64,000 nucleotides of DNA from Heligmosomoides polygyrus polygyrus (GCA_947396885.1 OX377204.1:89166728-89230727), one strand, 5' to 3'; numbered from the stretch's first letter, positions 1 through 10,610 are shown. Notes: a model not told the origin generated them from the sequence alone. A program made the numbers and translations.

Positions 1-228
1 GGTGGGAATTATGCTAGTTTCCGTCCTCTGGGATGTGCTGCGTTCTATCTTCCCCTTTTTTTACCCACTTTTATTCCTAGTTTTCCATTTTGTTTTTTAT
101 CCTATTCTTGACTAATTTTGTCTGCAATTAGACAGCAGCATTACGTGTTCTGTTCTAACTTTCTGCCTGTCTGGTGTTTTTGACCATGGCGCGTGTACGT
201 GACGTATTCAATAAATAAAAAATAAATA
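1..228 (+). mobile_element. CR1-like LINE 3' end (truncated)
   Basis: T-rich sequence ending in GACGTATTCAATAAATAAAA. This resembles the 3' end of the CR1-type LINE at 30.6-32.5 kb, which ends in TACGTATTGAATAAATAAAT. Only the 3' untranslated tail is seen, with no reverse transcriptase frame. The 5' side lies outside the window. Confidence 0.6.
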
Positions 229-1195
229 AAAATCCAAAAAAGAGTAGAGGAATAGACTCAATCACTAGCGTCTGCAGCCCTTGCCTTGGACTTAAAGAGC
301 TCACCCGTCCGATCGAGATAATCAAATCGACACGGGGGACTTGGGGCGAGTCACCTTGCAAAAAAGAGGAACACTTTCCTTGCCGAAATATAGAGACAAA
401 TTGAACTGGGCATGTGATCATCAAGAGAAAATAACAGTGTACTAACATCCGCCACATGTATCATAGCGCCGAAAAGTCTTAAGGATGCTATGATGGTAGT
501 TTGTTGAAGTTCAAATTTTTGATACAGGGGCGGCTTCCGGGGAAAGGGTGTTTTTATACATTTTACATAAACCTGATTATAAGTTATCGGTCGCGTTAGG
601 TATTGTACTCCTTATATAAGTTTGATTATAAGTCTAATCAGTTGTATATTTTTCTATTGAAATCTCCGCATCCCCTAATCTCGTATTGGGCCGGATTAAA
701 ATTTGCAGGCCTATCGACTTGTTGTTGTGAGGCATTTTCGCAGGGTAGAGCTTTGCGAAATTCCCACCATAAATGGTCAACGTCTCGTCCAATAAACACG
801 TTTAATAGTTTTTGCCCCGTGATATATTTGGTATATTCTGGGTAAAAATGTATCACTATTTTCGCACCAACCTACATACATGACTTTTGTAGCTGCACAC
901 GGCGAAGCACTGATAAGCTCGAGAACTGATATTCTTTACGAGTTTTCTTATCATTTTTCGTTAGGGTGGCTGGGATTCCGACTGATAGTGCTCGTTTCCT
1001 TCCGCATTATCACGTCACCCTCGCTCGCTAGAAAGGTTGAGCGCCGTACTCTGGACGCTTGCGATAGAGTGTTGCGCGACGAATTCTTCTCTGGGAGGGG
1101 CGAAAGACACTGAAGGGTAATCTGTTCATGGCCCTTACTTATACTTGAGCGTTTGTTAGACATCGATGCAGGTTCGCTTGCCTGAATGTGATTGT
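229..1195. other. no recognisable gene
   Basis: Unique-looking sequence. Short open frames occur on both strands, but none shows a family motif or a convincing pair of splice sites. I see nothing to annotate here. Confidence 0.5.
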
Positions 1196-2150
1196 TATTT
1201 ACATTTTTCACGTCAAGCTGAACATTTCCAAATGAAACTGGACACTTTTCAACAAAGTTCAACACATTTCACATCAACTGAACACCACATGGCTGTTTTT
1301 TTTTTGTTTGAAAAAGACTAACACTTTTGAAATCAAACTGAATATCTTCCAAATCAAAACGAGTTCCTTCCTCATTCATCTAGACTTTCTAAAAAGGTTA
1401 GAAGAAATTTTTTTAAGGAAAAACTTAGCGTGACTTTCTTTGAAGTTTTAATTCAGCTATTCAGTAAGTGAACGCGTTGTTTCACTTTGTAAAATTCTCA
1501 TTCTTCAAGTATAGATAATCGTTTAAAGCTGGTTTAAAGAGCAGGAAGGCAGTCGTTCTCTAGTGCCAAATTAAGAGATTGCGCAGAATTCTTGTTCACG
1601 ACTCCGAAGCTTTTATTCGATTGATAGAGAAATTTCTGTTTGCTTTAAAACCAAGTTTAATTTATTTTTCCCTCAAAAATAAAATTTCATAAAACTATTA
1701 CTCACTTGCGCAATAGAACTAAAAAAATTCGAAAGTTGTACCAAATTCTCCGTGAACAAAAAATTATTCCAACCATCTTGCAAAGTTGGTAATTTAACCT
1801 GCAAGAAGCCGGATTCGATATGGAATACGTACACATTGATTTTAGAAGCATCACATCGTTTGTAATCGTCCAATTTGACGTTAAAATTTTGTATTTCTGT
1901 CAGCTGCTTGATCGGGGTGGAGACCGGCGGCGTTTATGTAACGCGCTTATTCAGTGCTACACATGTCTTCTATAACCTCTCCCATGTGCAATAAGCCAGC
2001 TAAAGTACATTCTTCGCTTTTCACGTCAATTTATCGCCAATTTTCTGAAAGCCTGTCTCTTTTGAAATCAAGCTGAACATCTTCCAACTCCAAACGAACA
2101 CCTTCCACGTGAAGCACGGCTTCCCAAGGACTTGGAAAAAGCTTTGAAAA
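1196..2150 (+). repeat. decayed foldback-type repeat with ~21-bp CACTTTTCAAATCAAA-like units
   Basis: Blocks at about 1,200-1,370 and 2,045-2,130 repeat degenerate units of the form ACTTTTCAAATCAAACTGGAC, spaced about 21 bases apart. The same units occur in cleaner tandem form at 24.9 and 26.1 kb. The AT-rich middle (1,380-1,900) has no gene I recognise. Confidence 0.45.
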
Positions 2151-2218
2151 AATCTCTAGAACGACTTTGTTTGACATCTTCATTCAATTACTCAATAAGC
2201 GAACGTTAAAGTTGTATA

Positions 2219-3076
2219 TTAGGTTGTCTGGAAAGTTCTCAGCGTTTGACGTTACTGTTTTCATTTGTCTAATATTAGATAAAATAGTGTACTTGATCCG
2301 ATGTCGGCAACGACCGATTGTGACAGCTGGTGGAATCGGACCGACTACTCGTGAGCTTGCGCAGGACTTGGGTGTGCCCTACGCCACCATCGCGAGGCAC
2401 CTACAACAACCGGGTACGAGCGCACAGATAGTTGGCTGCAGTCCTTCATCACAGGAGATGAGAAGTGGTGCCTGTACGTTAACATCAAGAGGAGTAGACA
2501 CTGGATTGACAAGGGTGAGCAGCCTGAGCCACAGCCAAGGGAGGGTCCTCACCCGTCGAAGATCATGGTTCCTGCTTGGTGGGATTACAAGGGTGTCATC
2601 TATTACGAGCTGCTATCGCGTAACGAAACTCTAACAGCGGACTTGTTCTATCAGCAGCTCGATAGACTGGCCGCCAAGATCGCAGAAAAGAGTCCGAGTC
2701 TTGCACGACAATGTTCGACCACACATCGTAAAAATGACTCGCCAAAAGCTTCTCGACCTTGGATGGGAAATGCTGCCTCACCCACCACACAGCCCAGATA
2801 TTGCACCAACAGACTACCACCTTTTCCTGTCTCTCTCCAATGCCATGCAAGGAAACACGTTCGATGACAAGGATGACATGGAACGTGGCTAGCTGGCTTT
2901 TCGAATCAAAGCCAGAACTGTTCTAAGCTTACGGGATTGGGAGCCTGCCTGAAAGGTGGAGAAGAGTGATGGAACATGATGGCGGTTACTTCGTTTCTTG
3001 ACGTGGTTCGCTTTTTTTTGTAAAACTAAAAAAATGTGGTGTCTTGAAAATGGCGAGAACTTCAGCGACAACCTAA
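2219..3076 (+). mobile_element. mariner element, frameshifted transposase
   Basis: A DNA transposon of about 860 bp. It opens with TTAGGTTGTCTGGAAAGTTC after a TA at 2,217-2,218 and closes with an imperfect inverse copy ending GACAACCTAA at 3,076. The transposase is split over several frames but is readable: a helix-turn-helix region (TRELAQDLGVPYATIARHL, near 2,350-2,400), the WWDYKGVIYYELL segment, then HDNVRPH and DIAPTDYHLF near 2,700-2,830. The spacing of these last two fits the D,D34D mariner catalytic core. Downstream LPERW-like coding can be followed to a stop near 3,000 in a shifted frame. The frameshifts mean this copy is inactive. Confidence 0.85.
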
Positions 3077-3528
3077 AACTTCGTGGCGGGAGCGATTCGT
3101 CGACCAGAGCCTTAGTCGACGCTACGCTTCCATTACCATAGGCCAACATCATTCAGATCCGTACCATGCAACGAGTCCAACTAGCATGTTCTGCGCCTTC
3201 AGCTTCAACTTATCGCCGACTTTCCAATTACAGAATAATCCGGTGGTGTTTCTCCACTTCAGCCGGGCAAAGTTTATACGATAGCTGATCTCGTGAAGCA
3301 GATCCATGTCGAAAGTAAAACACACTGCCAACCTTTATTCTAACCTCACAGAATGGAACAAAGTGAAATATGAGAACGTTCTGAACCTCTCAACATATAG
3401 CACATACAAGATAGCAAGATAGCAAGTGACAGGAAGGAAGCAAATGCACAGAAAAGGAGGCAGTTCGGCGTAATAGATGAGGTGCTGGGTTAGGTCGTCA
3501 ACAAACAAAATACCACACGGTAGAGTTA
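3077..3528. other. no recognisable gene
   Basis: A minus-strand open frame (3,149-3,331) reads like protein in places (LLHEISYRINFARLKW) but has no clear start, acceptor or family match. The rest is unique-looking DNA. Confidence 0.4.
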
Positions 3529-3658
3529 GGCGGGATTTATACTACAGTCGGCCTGCAGCGTGGCGTCGCGAACGCCAGCTATATCGATTGCGCAGCGCAT
3601 GCAATCGATACCATTAGTAGTGTCCGTAACGGCAAGCGGTTGAAGTATAAATTCCACC
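3529..3658. mobile_element. PIF/Harbinger-like MITE
   Basis: A 130-bp element with inverted ends GGCGGGATTTATACT and GGTGGAATTTATACT (reverse complement of the right end). It is flanked by perfect TTA duplications at 3,526-3,528 and 3,659-3,661. The 3-bp TWA duplication and the form of the end fit non-autonomous PIF/Harbinger elements. Confidence 0.8.
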
Positions 3659-3757
3659 TTATGGATAAAAAACGCCACTCTCACATCATGGCTGCAAACA
3701 GACAGCCACGAGTGCCCGAGTAGCCGTTGATACTTACATGAACGATCTCTATCCCAG

Positions 3758-4077
3758 ACAAAGTCGACTAGTAACCGAACATGAAAGGGTTTGAAACAGA
3801 TCTACTGCTCGGTTTAAACCTTATCGTATCTCAGACACTAAGTTGGTTAGTAAGCGATCATGAAAGAGTTTGGGACCGAGTACAAGAGATGGCCACGCCT
3901 TTCGCTGAACGTGTTCTTATTGCCCAGCGGGGGGTTTGGCCGCCTTTCGTGCTCAATTCCAAACTCTTTCATGGTCGCTTACTAACCAATTTAGTGTCTG
4001 AGACACACAAGATTCAGACCGAGCAGTAAATCTGTTCCAAACCCTTTCATTCTCGGTCACTAACCGACTTTTGTCTG
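3758..4077. mobile_element. foldback MITE (~320 bp)
   Basis: Two arms of about 150 bp are inverted. The left arm CCGAACATGAAAGGGTTTGA is mirrored by TCCAAACCCTTTCATTCTCGG on the right, and GAAAGAGTTTGG by CCAAACTCTTTC around the centre. The ends are GACAAAGTCG and the inverse of GACAAAAGTCGG. There is no coding capacity. Confidence 0.75.
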
Positions 4078-4265
4078 AGATTGTGGAACAGAGAAAACGC
4101 TATGCATTCCGGATATGGAACGCACTCATTCTTGGGCCTGCTCGTAGGCAACGACCCGGTAGCCCGGGTAAAACTATTATACGCTGCAGTAATCGATATG
4201 CGTGTCTTACACAGGCGAGAAGTCGCTGCCATCGCAGACTATGAACAAACCCACAGAGATGAGGG

Positions 4266-4466
4266 CTATCTTAGGCGTCGTTTATACTTCCGATGCCCAG
4301 CGACGCGATGGCTTGTATGAATGTATTCATATGGCGGAGTGGCGTTCTACCCCCCGTCCTTTAAACAGAGGCGTAGCAAATGTCTGCGTCTCCACTATCT
4401 CGTAAGGCAGCCACTGGACTCTCGAGCAAGCCCAGGGGGACGAGAGGGTAGAACGCTCGACCCCCT
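4266..4466. mobile_element. MITE remnants
   Basis: Starts with TTAGGCGTCGTTTATACTTC, a PIF-like terminus whose partner end is missing. It is followed by a hairpin whose arms are GGCGTTCTACCCCCCGTCC and the inverse GGACGAGAGGGTAGAACGC. These are probably decayed or truncated copies of the palindromic elements common in this window. Confidence 0.45.
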
Positions 4467-4475
4467 ATTCATATA

Positions 4476-4553
4476 GGCCTATGTTATACTTCGGAGACGC
4501 TGGTGTCGCCGACGTCGCCGACACCAGCGTCGCCGAAGTATAACGTAGGTCAT
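4476..4553. mobile_element. short near-perfect hairpin MITE
   Basis: A 75-80 bp palindrome. GGCCTATGTTATACTTCGG is inverted as CCGAAGTATAACGTAGGTC around a GTCGCCGACGTCGCCGAC core. A single-ended copy of the same terminus occurs at 36,533-36,560 after TTA, so this is a short member of the PIF-like family. Confidence 0.65.
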
Positions 4554-4583
4554 AATGACAAAACTGATCTAAGGGAGCGTTTA

Positions 4584-4689
4584 GTGTGCACGCAAAGCGC
4601 AACGCCATGTAATGATACGCTCCCATATCGATTGCGTGACGCGATGAACCGATATGGGTGGTTATCACTACATCGCATCGCGCGCGCAC
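4584..4689. mobile_element. palindromic MITE nested in the foldback arm
   Basis: A 106-bp palindrome starting GTGTGCACGC and ending GCGCGCGCAC, with CCCATATCGAT and its near-inverse inside. It interrupts the left arm of the surrounding foldback. The right arm has the uninterrupted sequence GCGCTTACAAGGG, so the empty site is known and the target duplication is TA (4,582-4,583 and 4,690-4,691). A related palindrome is at 47,059-47,176. Confidence 0.75.
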
Positions 4690-5383
4690 TAGCAAGGGAA
4701 CTGTCTGAACGGTACTTCGGAACGGCAAGAACGAGTACTATAGGGAGAATCTCCGTCTCCAAGTAGTAACAGAACATGTTCTGATTTTGCCGAATCCTTG
4801 AGGCAAACGAGTACGACGAGGGTGTGATGGTTAAGGGTCCACAGAGGGAGCTCTTCACGGCAGCGCAAGATCCCGGTGTTGTGGACTGGGTGGCGCAGTG
4901 GTAGAGGGCAAGCCTCATGTTTGTGAGGTCTAGGGTTGGGTTCCCATGCTACGTGGCGTCTTTGCTACTTTTACCATAGTATCGAATTTCCATAGAGATT
5001 TCCACATCTAAACTTGTTTTTGGAGTTTGCTGCGGTAGGATGTTTTTATTACTTATTATTTGTCAACATCTCATAATTCACCAGCAATGTCCGAAATAAA
5101 ATGCGACTTTGTATGAAACTTTTACTCCAATAAATTGTTCTCATTGTCAATGTAAGAAATTTTGACGCAGGAACAATATGAAACAGCGGTAGAAAGCTAG
5201 AAGAATGCTTCAAATGCAATTTATTAGTGTCGGTGAGTTCAGTGCCACCAGTGTACTCACAGTGTAAGAGGGCACCACATGATCTTCAACTTGACCTACC
5301 ACCTCGATCAATATTCTCGTCTCTGTTATGCTTACAAAGTCGCGCGGTTATAGCAAGCTGCTGCCGCCAACACTGACTCTATA

Positions 5384-5600
5384 ATGTCTGCTAACCCTCG
5401 AGTGGTCATTCACCTATTGACACTGAAGTGCGGATCTCCACTGGATGCTGTCCCTTAGAGAGACGAAATGAAGCTGGCGGAAAGGATAGCAAGTATCCTA
5501 CAGGATTTCGAACTGCGACAGCTGAAAATCGACGAAGTGGAGAAGTTTGACGACACACCCTGGTTGCTTCGAAAACCCGAATGAAATGGGATTCCTGGAA
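5384..5600 (+). pseudogene. degraded ORF inside foldback, family unknown
   Basis: A frame opening MSANPRVVIHLLTLKC and continuing through SPLDAVP is interrupted by a stop, then goes on as ERIASIL and KIDEVEK in shifted frames. The element at 60.3-61.9 kb encodes the same sequence on the minus strand from 61,385, again with breaks. Conservation between two copies suggests it was once a protein carried by the element. I do not recognise the family. It is short for a transposase and shows no DDE signature. Confidence 0.5.
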
Positions 5601-6190
5601 GACCTCGGCCCATGTGATGAGTCAGGATCTGAAGAAACTGTAGTCTTCATACGTTAACCATACTGTGATCGGTCTTACTGTTTTATGCACCTTGTGCCTG
5701 TGTATCATTGGTGGTGAAGTTATTTCATAAATATCCCCCCCATACATTTCATATATAATCGCATTTGGCATATTTGGGACATTGCTGGTGAAATACGAGA
5801 TGTCGGCAAATAATAAGTAATAGAAGCATCTTACCGTAGTAAACTCCAAACACAAGTTCAGATATGTAAATCTCTTTGGAAATCCGATACTATGGTAAAT
5901 TGCAAAAACGCGACGTAGCATGAGAACCGAACCCTAGATCTCACGAACATGAGGCGTGCCCTCCACCACTGCGCCACTCAGTCCACAGCACCGGGATCTT
6001 GCGCTGCCATGAAGAGCTCGCTCTGCGGACCCTTAACCATTACACCCTCGTACTCGTTTGCCTCAAGGATTCGGCAAAAACAAAACATGTTCTGTTACTA
6101 TTTGCAGGACGAGGATTCTCCCTATAGTACTCGTTCTTGCCGTTCCGACAGTCCGATCGTTCAGACAGTTCCCTTGTAAGCGCTCCCTAA

Positions 6191-6324
6191 GGCCCCGTTT
6201 ATACTTCGTCGCTGTGCGACGCGATGGCCACGCAATGAGGCCAAATTGATCGATCGCGTCGCACAATCAATATGGCCACTTTATGTGGCGTCGCGTCGCG
6301 CCGCGACGAAGTATAAACGGGGCC
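6191..6324. mobile_element. PIF/Harbinger-like MITE
   Basis: A 134-bp palindromic element with inverted ends GGCCCCGTTTATACTTCGTC, flanked by TAA at 6,188-6,190 and 6,325-6,327. It abuts, and was probably inserted at the edge of, the large foldback to its left. Confidence 0.85.
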
Positions 6325-6399
6325 TAACGGTCACGTCGCCAAGCATCAGAGTGTAAACGAGACTGTAGACGAACGTGAAGCGAAATACGAGTGCAAATG

Positions 6400-7139
6400 C
6401 AATTCGTACCATTTCCACTTTAACCCGAACACTTTTCGAATCAAAACGGACACCTTTAAAAGCAAACTATACACGTAAAATAGCTAGACGCGATCATGAA
6501 AATTTATCTTTTTGAACAAAATTCGCCCCAGAACTTTTCAAAAGTGACTGCAATTTTTGAATGGTCACAAAATTCTCAGCACTTTGGCTACAGGAACGTT
6601 TTCAATACAAGCAGTAACGCGAAAATTCTCCGATGCGTGAGACGAGAAAGTTGCGCCATTCATTCGTCCAGCTAGTGTCAATGTCTACTTGATTGACGGA
6701 ATAAATGCTGTTTACGTGCAGTTTATTTATTTATTCCTGTTATTCCTGTACGACGCATAGGGCACGAGTGATATAGCTGAGTGGAAAACTATGCAGGAAA
6801 AAAAGCGTAAATTCCCAATGGGCCATTACACGTAAAGCACTGTCAATCAAGTAAATGTCGCGACGTGCATGACGAGTGCATGGAATAACCTCTTAGCGTG
6901 ACAAGTTTTGAAAATTTTCGCCTCTCTTTACATCAAAATAAGCCATAAAACACTGTCGTTACTAAAAATATAGGAACTTCAGGGGTATTCGGTACCAGCG
7001 CCGCGTGCTAGACCAATCAGGTGTCACCAAAAGAGCATGAAGGATACCCCAACTGGCGCTCTAATTGGTTAATATCGAGTGTCTCGTTCCCGCCCTTCCA
7101 AATGTAGTCCACATTATCGACAAGTGACAACGATGTAAA
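6400..7139. repeat. scattered 21-bp-type units and AT-rich repeat DNA
   Basis: ACACTTTTCGAATCAAAACGGACACC-type units occur near 6,428-6,470. A T-rich tract (TTTATTTATTTATTCC) near 6,720 looks like the inverse of a CR1 3' tail. A roughly palindromic pair around 6,680-6,870 (CAATGTCTACTTGATTGAC and its inverse) suggests another decayed foldback. There is no gene. Confidence 0.4.
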
Positions 7140-7710
7140 CGATATAGAACTTCTCGAGAAACGCTGTCCGAGCGGGTTTCAAGAAGAAATCTATGAAACA
7201 AATTTGGGATCTATCCTAGTCCGGGGGGGGGGGGAGGGGGAGGAGGCCACTTAACTAAAAAGTATGTAACAAACCCAACTGAGCATTACCAAACGGCTCC
7301 TACAGAACAACATAGGACCCAACCTAAAAAATCCACAAAGAAAAACGAAAAATATATATTTGTTTTCACCGCGGTTGTAAGGACACGAAGTTATGTGACC
7401 TCCTCAGCATGTTAGATACTGGTTATAACATGTCAGCCGGCGGTAAGCACACGGCACACCTCCATTCTGTCGCTCTTTGCCCGCCGAGGCGGTTGTAAAA
7501 CCGCGGCGATTTATTATTTTTTGTTTGTTCTTTCGTTTTTTCTTTTGGCTTATCTTAGGTTCCATCTCGTTTCCTAGGAGCTGCTCGTTAAGTCTCAATT
7601 CATGTTGTTACATACTTTTTGATTATGTGGCCCCCTGACTAGGATATATCCCAAATTTGTGATCTTCTGAACACGCAGCCAGTATGATTTCTCAGAAACC
7701 CCTGAATTGT
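7140..7710. mobile_element. foldback element (~570 bp)
   Basis: Arms of about 200 bp are inverted. The left arm reads CAAATTTGGGATCTATCCTAG then AAGTATGTAACA; the right arm reads TGTTACATACTTTTTGATTATG then CTAGGATATATCCCAAATTTG. The centre is an imperfect CCGCGGTTGTAA inverted pair. A G-run at 7,215-7,240 sits in the left arm. Open frames inside it are not supported. Confidence 0.65.
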
Positions 7711-7988
7711 CCTGGAAAGCGTTCAATCTAGAGCGAGTAGGGTATGTAAGTCTCAAACTAAACCAAACAAAGGCTCACTGCGTTAGAATAACCAGGCAAA
7801 CACCTCCATATGTATGTAAGGTTAATAACGGTGGAAATTCTCCTGAAATACTATCGAGTAGCTAAGAAAACTGATAAGTTCCGTGAAAAAAAAACACAAT
7901 AGCATAGGCTTCGTTCAGCCTGTGCTCGACATAAGCTGGTAAGTATGTGCTTCAGAGGTATGCTAGTTGATTAGTAACTAGTGGCGAT
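7711..7988. other. no recognisable gene
   Basis: Unique-looking AT-rich sequence downstream of the minus-strand exon at 7,989. I found no clear AATAAA signal on the minus strand close to that exon. Confidence 0.35.
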
Positions 7989-8066
7989 TCACCACAACGA
8001 ACCGAATTCCTCGTCGATGAGGCCGCCCATATGGCCGTCCTGAAAGTACTGAATATCAAGTGCCGC
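7989..8066 (-). CDS. candidate last exon of the minus-strand gene
   Basis: A strong acceptor (TGCTTCCTGCAG) precedes a 25-codon open frame beginning AALDIQYFQDGHMGG and ending FGSLW before a TGA at 7,989-7,991. It starts in phase 0, which fits the phase-0 donor of the exon ending at 10,121. An alternative is an internal exon spliced at GTGAAT just before the stop (lower end 7,993). The intron between them would hold the mariner at 8.8-9.9 kb. No domain is recognised. Confidence 0.5.
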   Translation of the reverse strand, partial: AALDIQYFQDGHMGGLIDEEFGSLW

Positions 8067-8823
8067 CTGCAGGAAGCACTACTCTTCATGGCTAGATGAG
8101 CTGCCTAATTTTACGCCGTCCACCGTCTAGTGGTCCTCATTTTCATATGATTCCACTGTGCGAGCTATTAATACGGCCTACATAGGAAGCAGGCGTGAGC
8201 GTTCCCGTTAAATCGTTAAATTTCTTTCAAAAAAGAGTATGGATAGCTGCGTAACATTGTTTCAATCGAAAAATATAAGTGGGACCGTTTTATATACCGT
8301 CTTCACGAAGGTGGGCACTTTCAAATGAAACCTTTGAAACTTCTTGAATGTTGACAACCTTCGAGATCAAACCGAAAGCTTTACAGGTAAAAACGAACGC
8401 CTTCAAAATTAAATTAGTAAAAAATATTTTCACCAGCCTTTCCTATTCTTTGGAATTTTTTCAATATTATCCATCATACTACAGTATAATAATGAGTCTG
8501 AAAAGTTGATGAAATAATTTTTAATAACTTAATGATTTCTTTTGGAAAGAGTTCGTTTTTATCTGGAAGGTGTACGACTTTATTTTATTTCTTTGGGTGC
8601 ATTTCTCACGAGGATGTTCGCCGCGCGACGGGAGTATAGATAATCGAGCCAACATTTTAAATATTTACTGGGCGTTCTTCTCTTCATAGGACTGATCATT
8701 CAGTGCTAACTTCAAATATTGGATTTACTTTTTAAAGCATGCATTTTGAAGAGCGATATCAAAAAGCAGCGGCAAAGAGGTCTTTCAGCCGAAAGGCCAA
8801 AGACAGAGCCGGTATTGTATTTA
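8067..8823. repeat. intronic DNA with 21-bp-type repeat units
   Basis: Units such as CACTTTCAAATGAAACC and CCTTCGAGATCAAACCG recur near 8,315-8,420, related to those at 24.9 kb. The remainder is AT-rich with no gene. Confidence 0.4.
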
Positions 8824-9870
8824 TTAGGCTGTCGCAAAACTAATCGCCGAAACTTACTTCACACTGTTATAACTCATCCTAAACACAACTTTATTAATCG
8901 AAGTAAAAACCACCACAATCCATACGCTTTTGCTAACGAAAAGGTTATGCAATAGAAACTGATATCACAGGAATCAATGAAATCGAAGAGGGCACATTCA
9001 ACATCGGCCAAATTGGTGAATTGATTCTGACGCAAATAAGAACCAAGAGCTCGAAAAAGTGATAGTCAGTGGGGGAAGGTGAAAGAATACGGTGGATTTC
9101 GATACCTAAATGAGTCAATTTTCGCCGAGTGATCTGTAAGGTGTGTGGCCTTGCGTTGTACTGTAGCAGCCCTTCTCTACTCACCACTGCCGAGCACAAT
9201 TTTTGCAACTTCTCATTGCAACCATACATGTGGTCTAAATCACAACAGTAAGATACTGCTGTGACTGCCTGACCAGTCAGTAAAAAGGATTACACCTTTG
9301 CAACACCACCACAAAGTAAGCATAATTTTTGTTATGGAGGTAAGGTCGGGTTTAGGAAAGGATGTTGGAGGGGTATTCTTGTCTACCCAGACAAATCCCC
9401 GTTTCTTTTCGTCGTACTTCGACATATGCATCGTAAAGGACCCACTTTTCGTCTACATTTTTAAAGCGAACTAGCAGATTGGAGCAGGTGCCGAAACGTG
9501 ACAGACGCTGCTCATCGGTCAGCTCATGGGGCACCCACTTCGACTTCTTCACCTTTCCGATTCTCGCCAAATGTCTTGCTACCGTAAGGCAAGCTACTCT
9601 GCTAACGTACTTGCATTCGGCTCCGGATTTACTTCGACGGGGCTCTCCTCAAAACTTCGTCATCAGGCAACGACTTGAACCCGCGACCCGGCTTTTCTTC
9701 GAGATCAAAATCGCCAGAAACGAATTTTTCGAAGCAGAGCCTCACCGTTCGTTCGCAAGGACAGCCCCTCCCGAAAGCGTTACTAAGGTTACGGAATGTG
9801 ACGGAATGGGTTAAGGTAAAAGATTTTTTATACATACCTCGAAACGGTTATTAATTTTGCGACAGCCTGA
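8824..9870 (-). mobile_element. mariner element, dead transposase
   Basis: A 1,047-bp element with ends TTAGGCTGTCGCAAAACTAAT and TCAGGCTGTCGCAAAATTAAT (reverse complement of the right end), flanked by TA at 8,822-8,823 and 9,871-9,872. The minus strand encodes, in order and in shifted frames, an N-terminal DNA-binding part (SGDFDLEEKPGRG), VPHELTDEQRLSR, DEKWVLYDAY, LWWCCKGVI, then NARPHTLQITRRKL and SPTDYHFFELL. The residue before NARPH is Tyr where the family has the catalytic Asp, so the enzyme is dead even apart from its frameshifts. It would lie in the intron between the exons at 10,121 and 8,066. Confidence 0.9.
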
Positions 9871-10120
9871 TATATTCATACCGCTCGCCCACCTACAGGC
9901 TTGATCCATTGATCCATGACAGAGTGTCAGTGACACTAATGGCTGTTTTTCTGCAAAACCTGTCCATTCCAGCATTTGCTTAAATGGACGCACAGACGAG
10001 AGGATTAACTCCTTCGCGGACTATGATGTCGCAATGAACTACTGCCAATGATCGATCTCACTGTCAATGTAGAACACCCTCGTTGTCGAGTTGCTGATTC
10101 CAAATAATAGGCGAGCTTAC
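9871..10120. other. intronic sequence, no gene seen
   Basis: Lies between the mariner right end and the exon beginning at 10,121. No supported feature. Confidence 0.4.
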
Positions 10121-10554
10121 CTCTCCAAAGAAGGGAGATTCGAGCTTGAGCTTCAGTTCATCATAGAGGGCTTCACCAGAATGTGTCTCGTAATTGCTTT
10201 CAACAGGTTCTTCCTTTATAGGTTGTTCCGTCAGTTCATCATAGAGGATTCCACCAGGATGCGTCAGTTCATCATAGAGGGTTTCACCAGGATGTGTCGG
10301 TTCATCATAGAGGACTTCACCGGGATCTGTCTCGTAATTGCTTTCAACGGGTTCTTCCTTTATAGGTTGTTCCGTCAGTTCATCATAGAGGACTTCACCA
10401 GGATGTGCTAGTTCATCATAGAGGGCTTCACCGGGATCTGTCTCGTAATTGCTTTCAACAGGTTCTTCCTTTATAGGTCCTTTCGTCAGTTCATCACAGA
10501 GGATTTCACCAGAATGTGTCTCGCAATCGCGTTCCATAGGTTCTTCCTTTATAG
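10121..10554 (-). CDS. exon with four IKEEP repeats (sumoylation-consensus array)
   Basis: A 434-nt exon with acceptor GTACTTCAG at 10,555 and donor GAGAG/GTAAGC at 10,120. It supplies 144 codons after completing a codon split with the exon at 10,611-10,730 (phases match). The translation is built from repeats: IKEEPMERDCETHSGE, then three units of IKEEPVESNYET(D/H)(P/S)GE. These are separated by copies of LYDEL and HPGE, and the exon ends LKLESPFFGE. Each IKEE and the final LKLE fit the psi-K-x-E sumoylation consensus, and acidic residues follow, as in the negatively-charged extended consensus. The exon is strongly acidic and probably disordered. No enzyme domain is visible. Function is inferred from motifs only. 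Confidence 0.75.
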
Positions 10555-10610
10555 CTGAAGTACAGAGCCATACATAAGACATTCTCTGCAGGATAACCAT
10601 AAGAGCCCAC

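Larger units (their letters stand above)
4569..6190. mobile_element. large foldback element with tRNA-like arms
   Basis: An element of about 1.6 kb whose two arms (about 500-600 bp each) are inverted copies. The left arm runs from CTAAGGGAGCG through AAGGGAACTGTCTGAACGGT. The right arm ends in its reverse complement, ACCG..CAGTTCCCTTGTAAGCGCTCCC. Each arm holds a tRNA-like stretch near 4,880-4,955 and its inverse near 5,925-6,000: an A-box-like TGGCGCAGTGGTAG, a 5-bp CCTCA/TGAGG stem and a B-box-like GGTTGGGTTCCC. The centre carries a degraded reading frame. A related copy lies at 60.3-61.9 kb. I do not recognise a named superfamily. Confidence 0.75.

Noticed and set aside
3149..3331. Minus-strand frame with LLHEISYRINFARLKW
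   Set aside because: Protein-like in part, but no acceptor, donor phase or family match links it to the exon chain.
4880..4955. tRNA gene
   Set aside because: A- and B-box-like words are present, but the acceptor stem does not close and the anticodon loop is six bases. It is part of a foldback arm present in inverted copies.
10091..10411. Plus-strand frame reading FIIEDFTRMC repeats
   Set aside because: Antisense shadow of the IKEEP repeat exon, which has splice sites and phase agreement on the minus strand.
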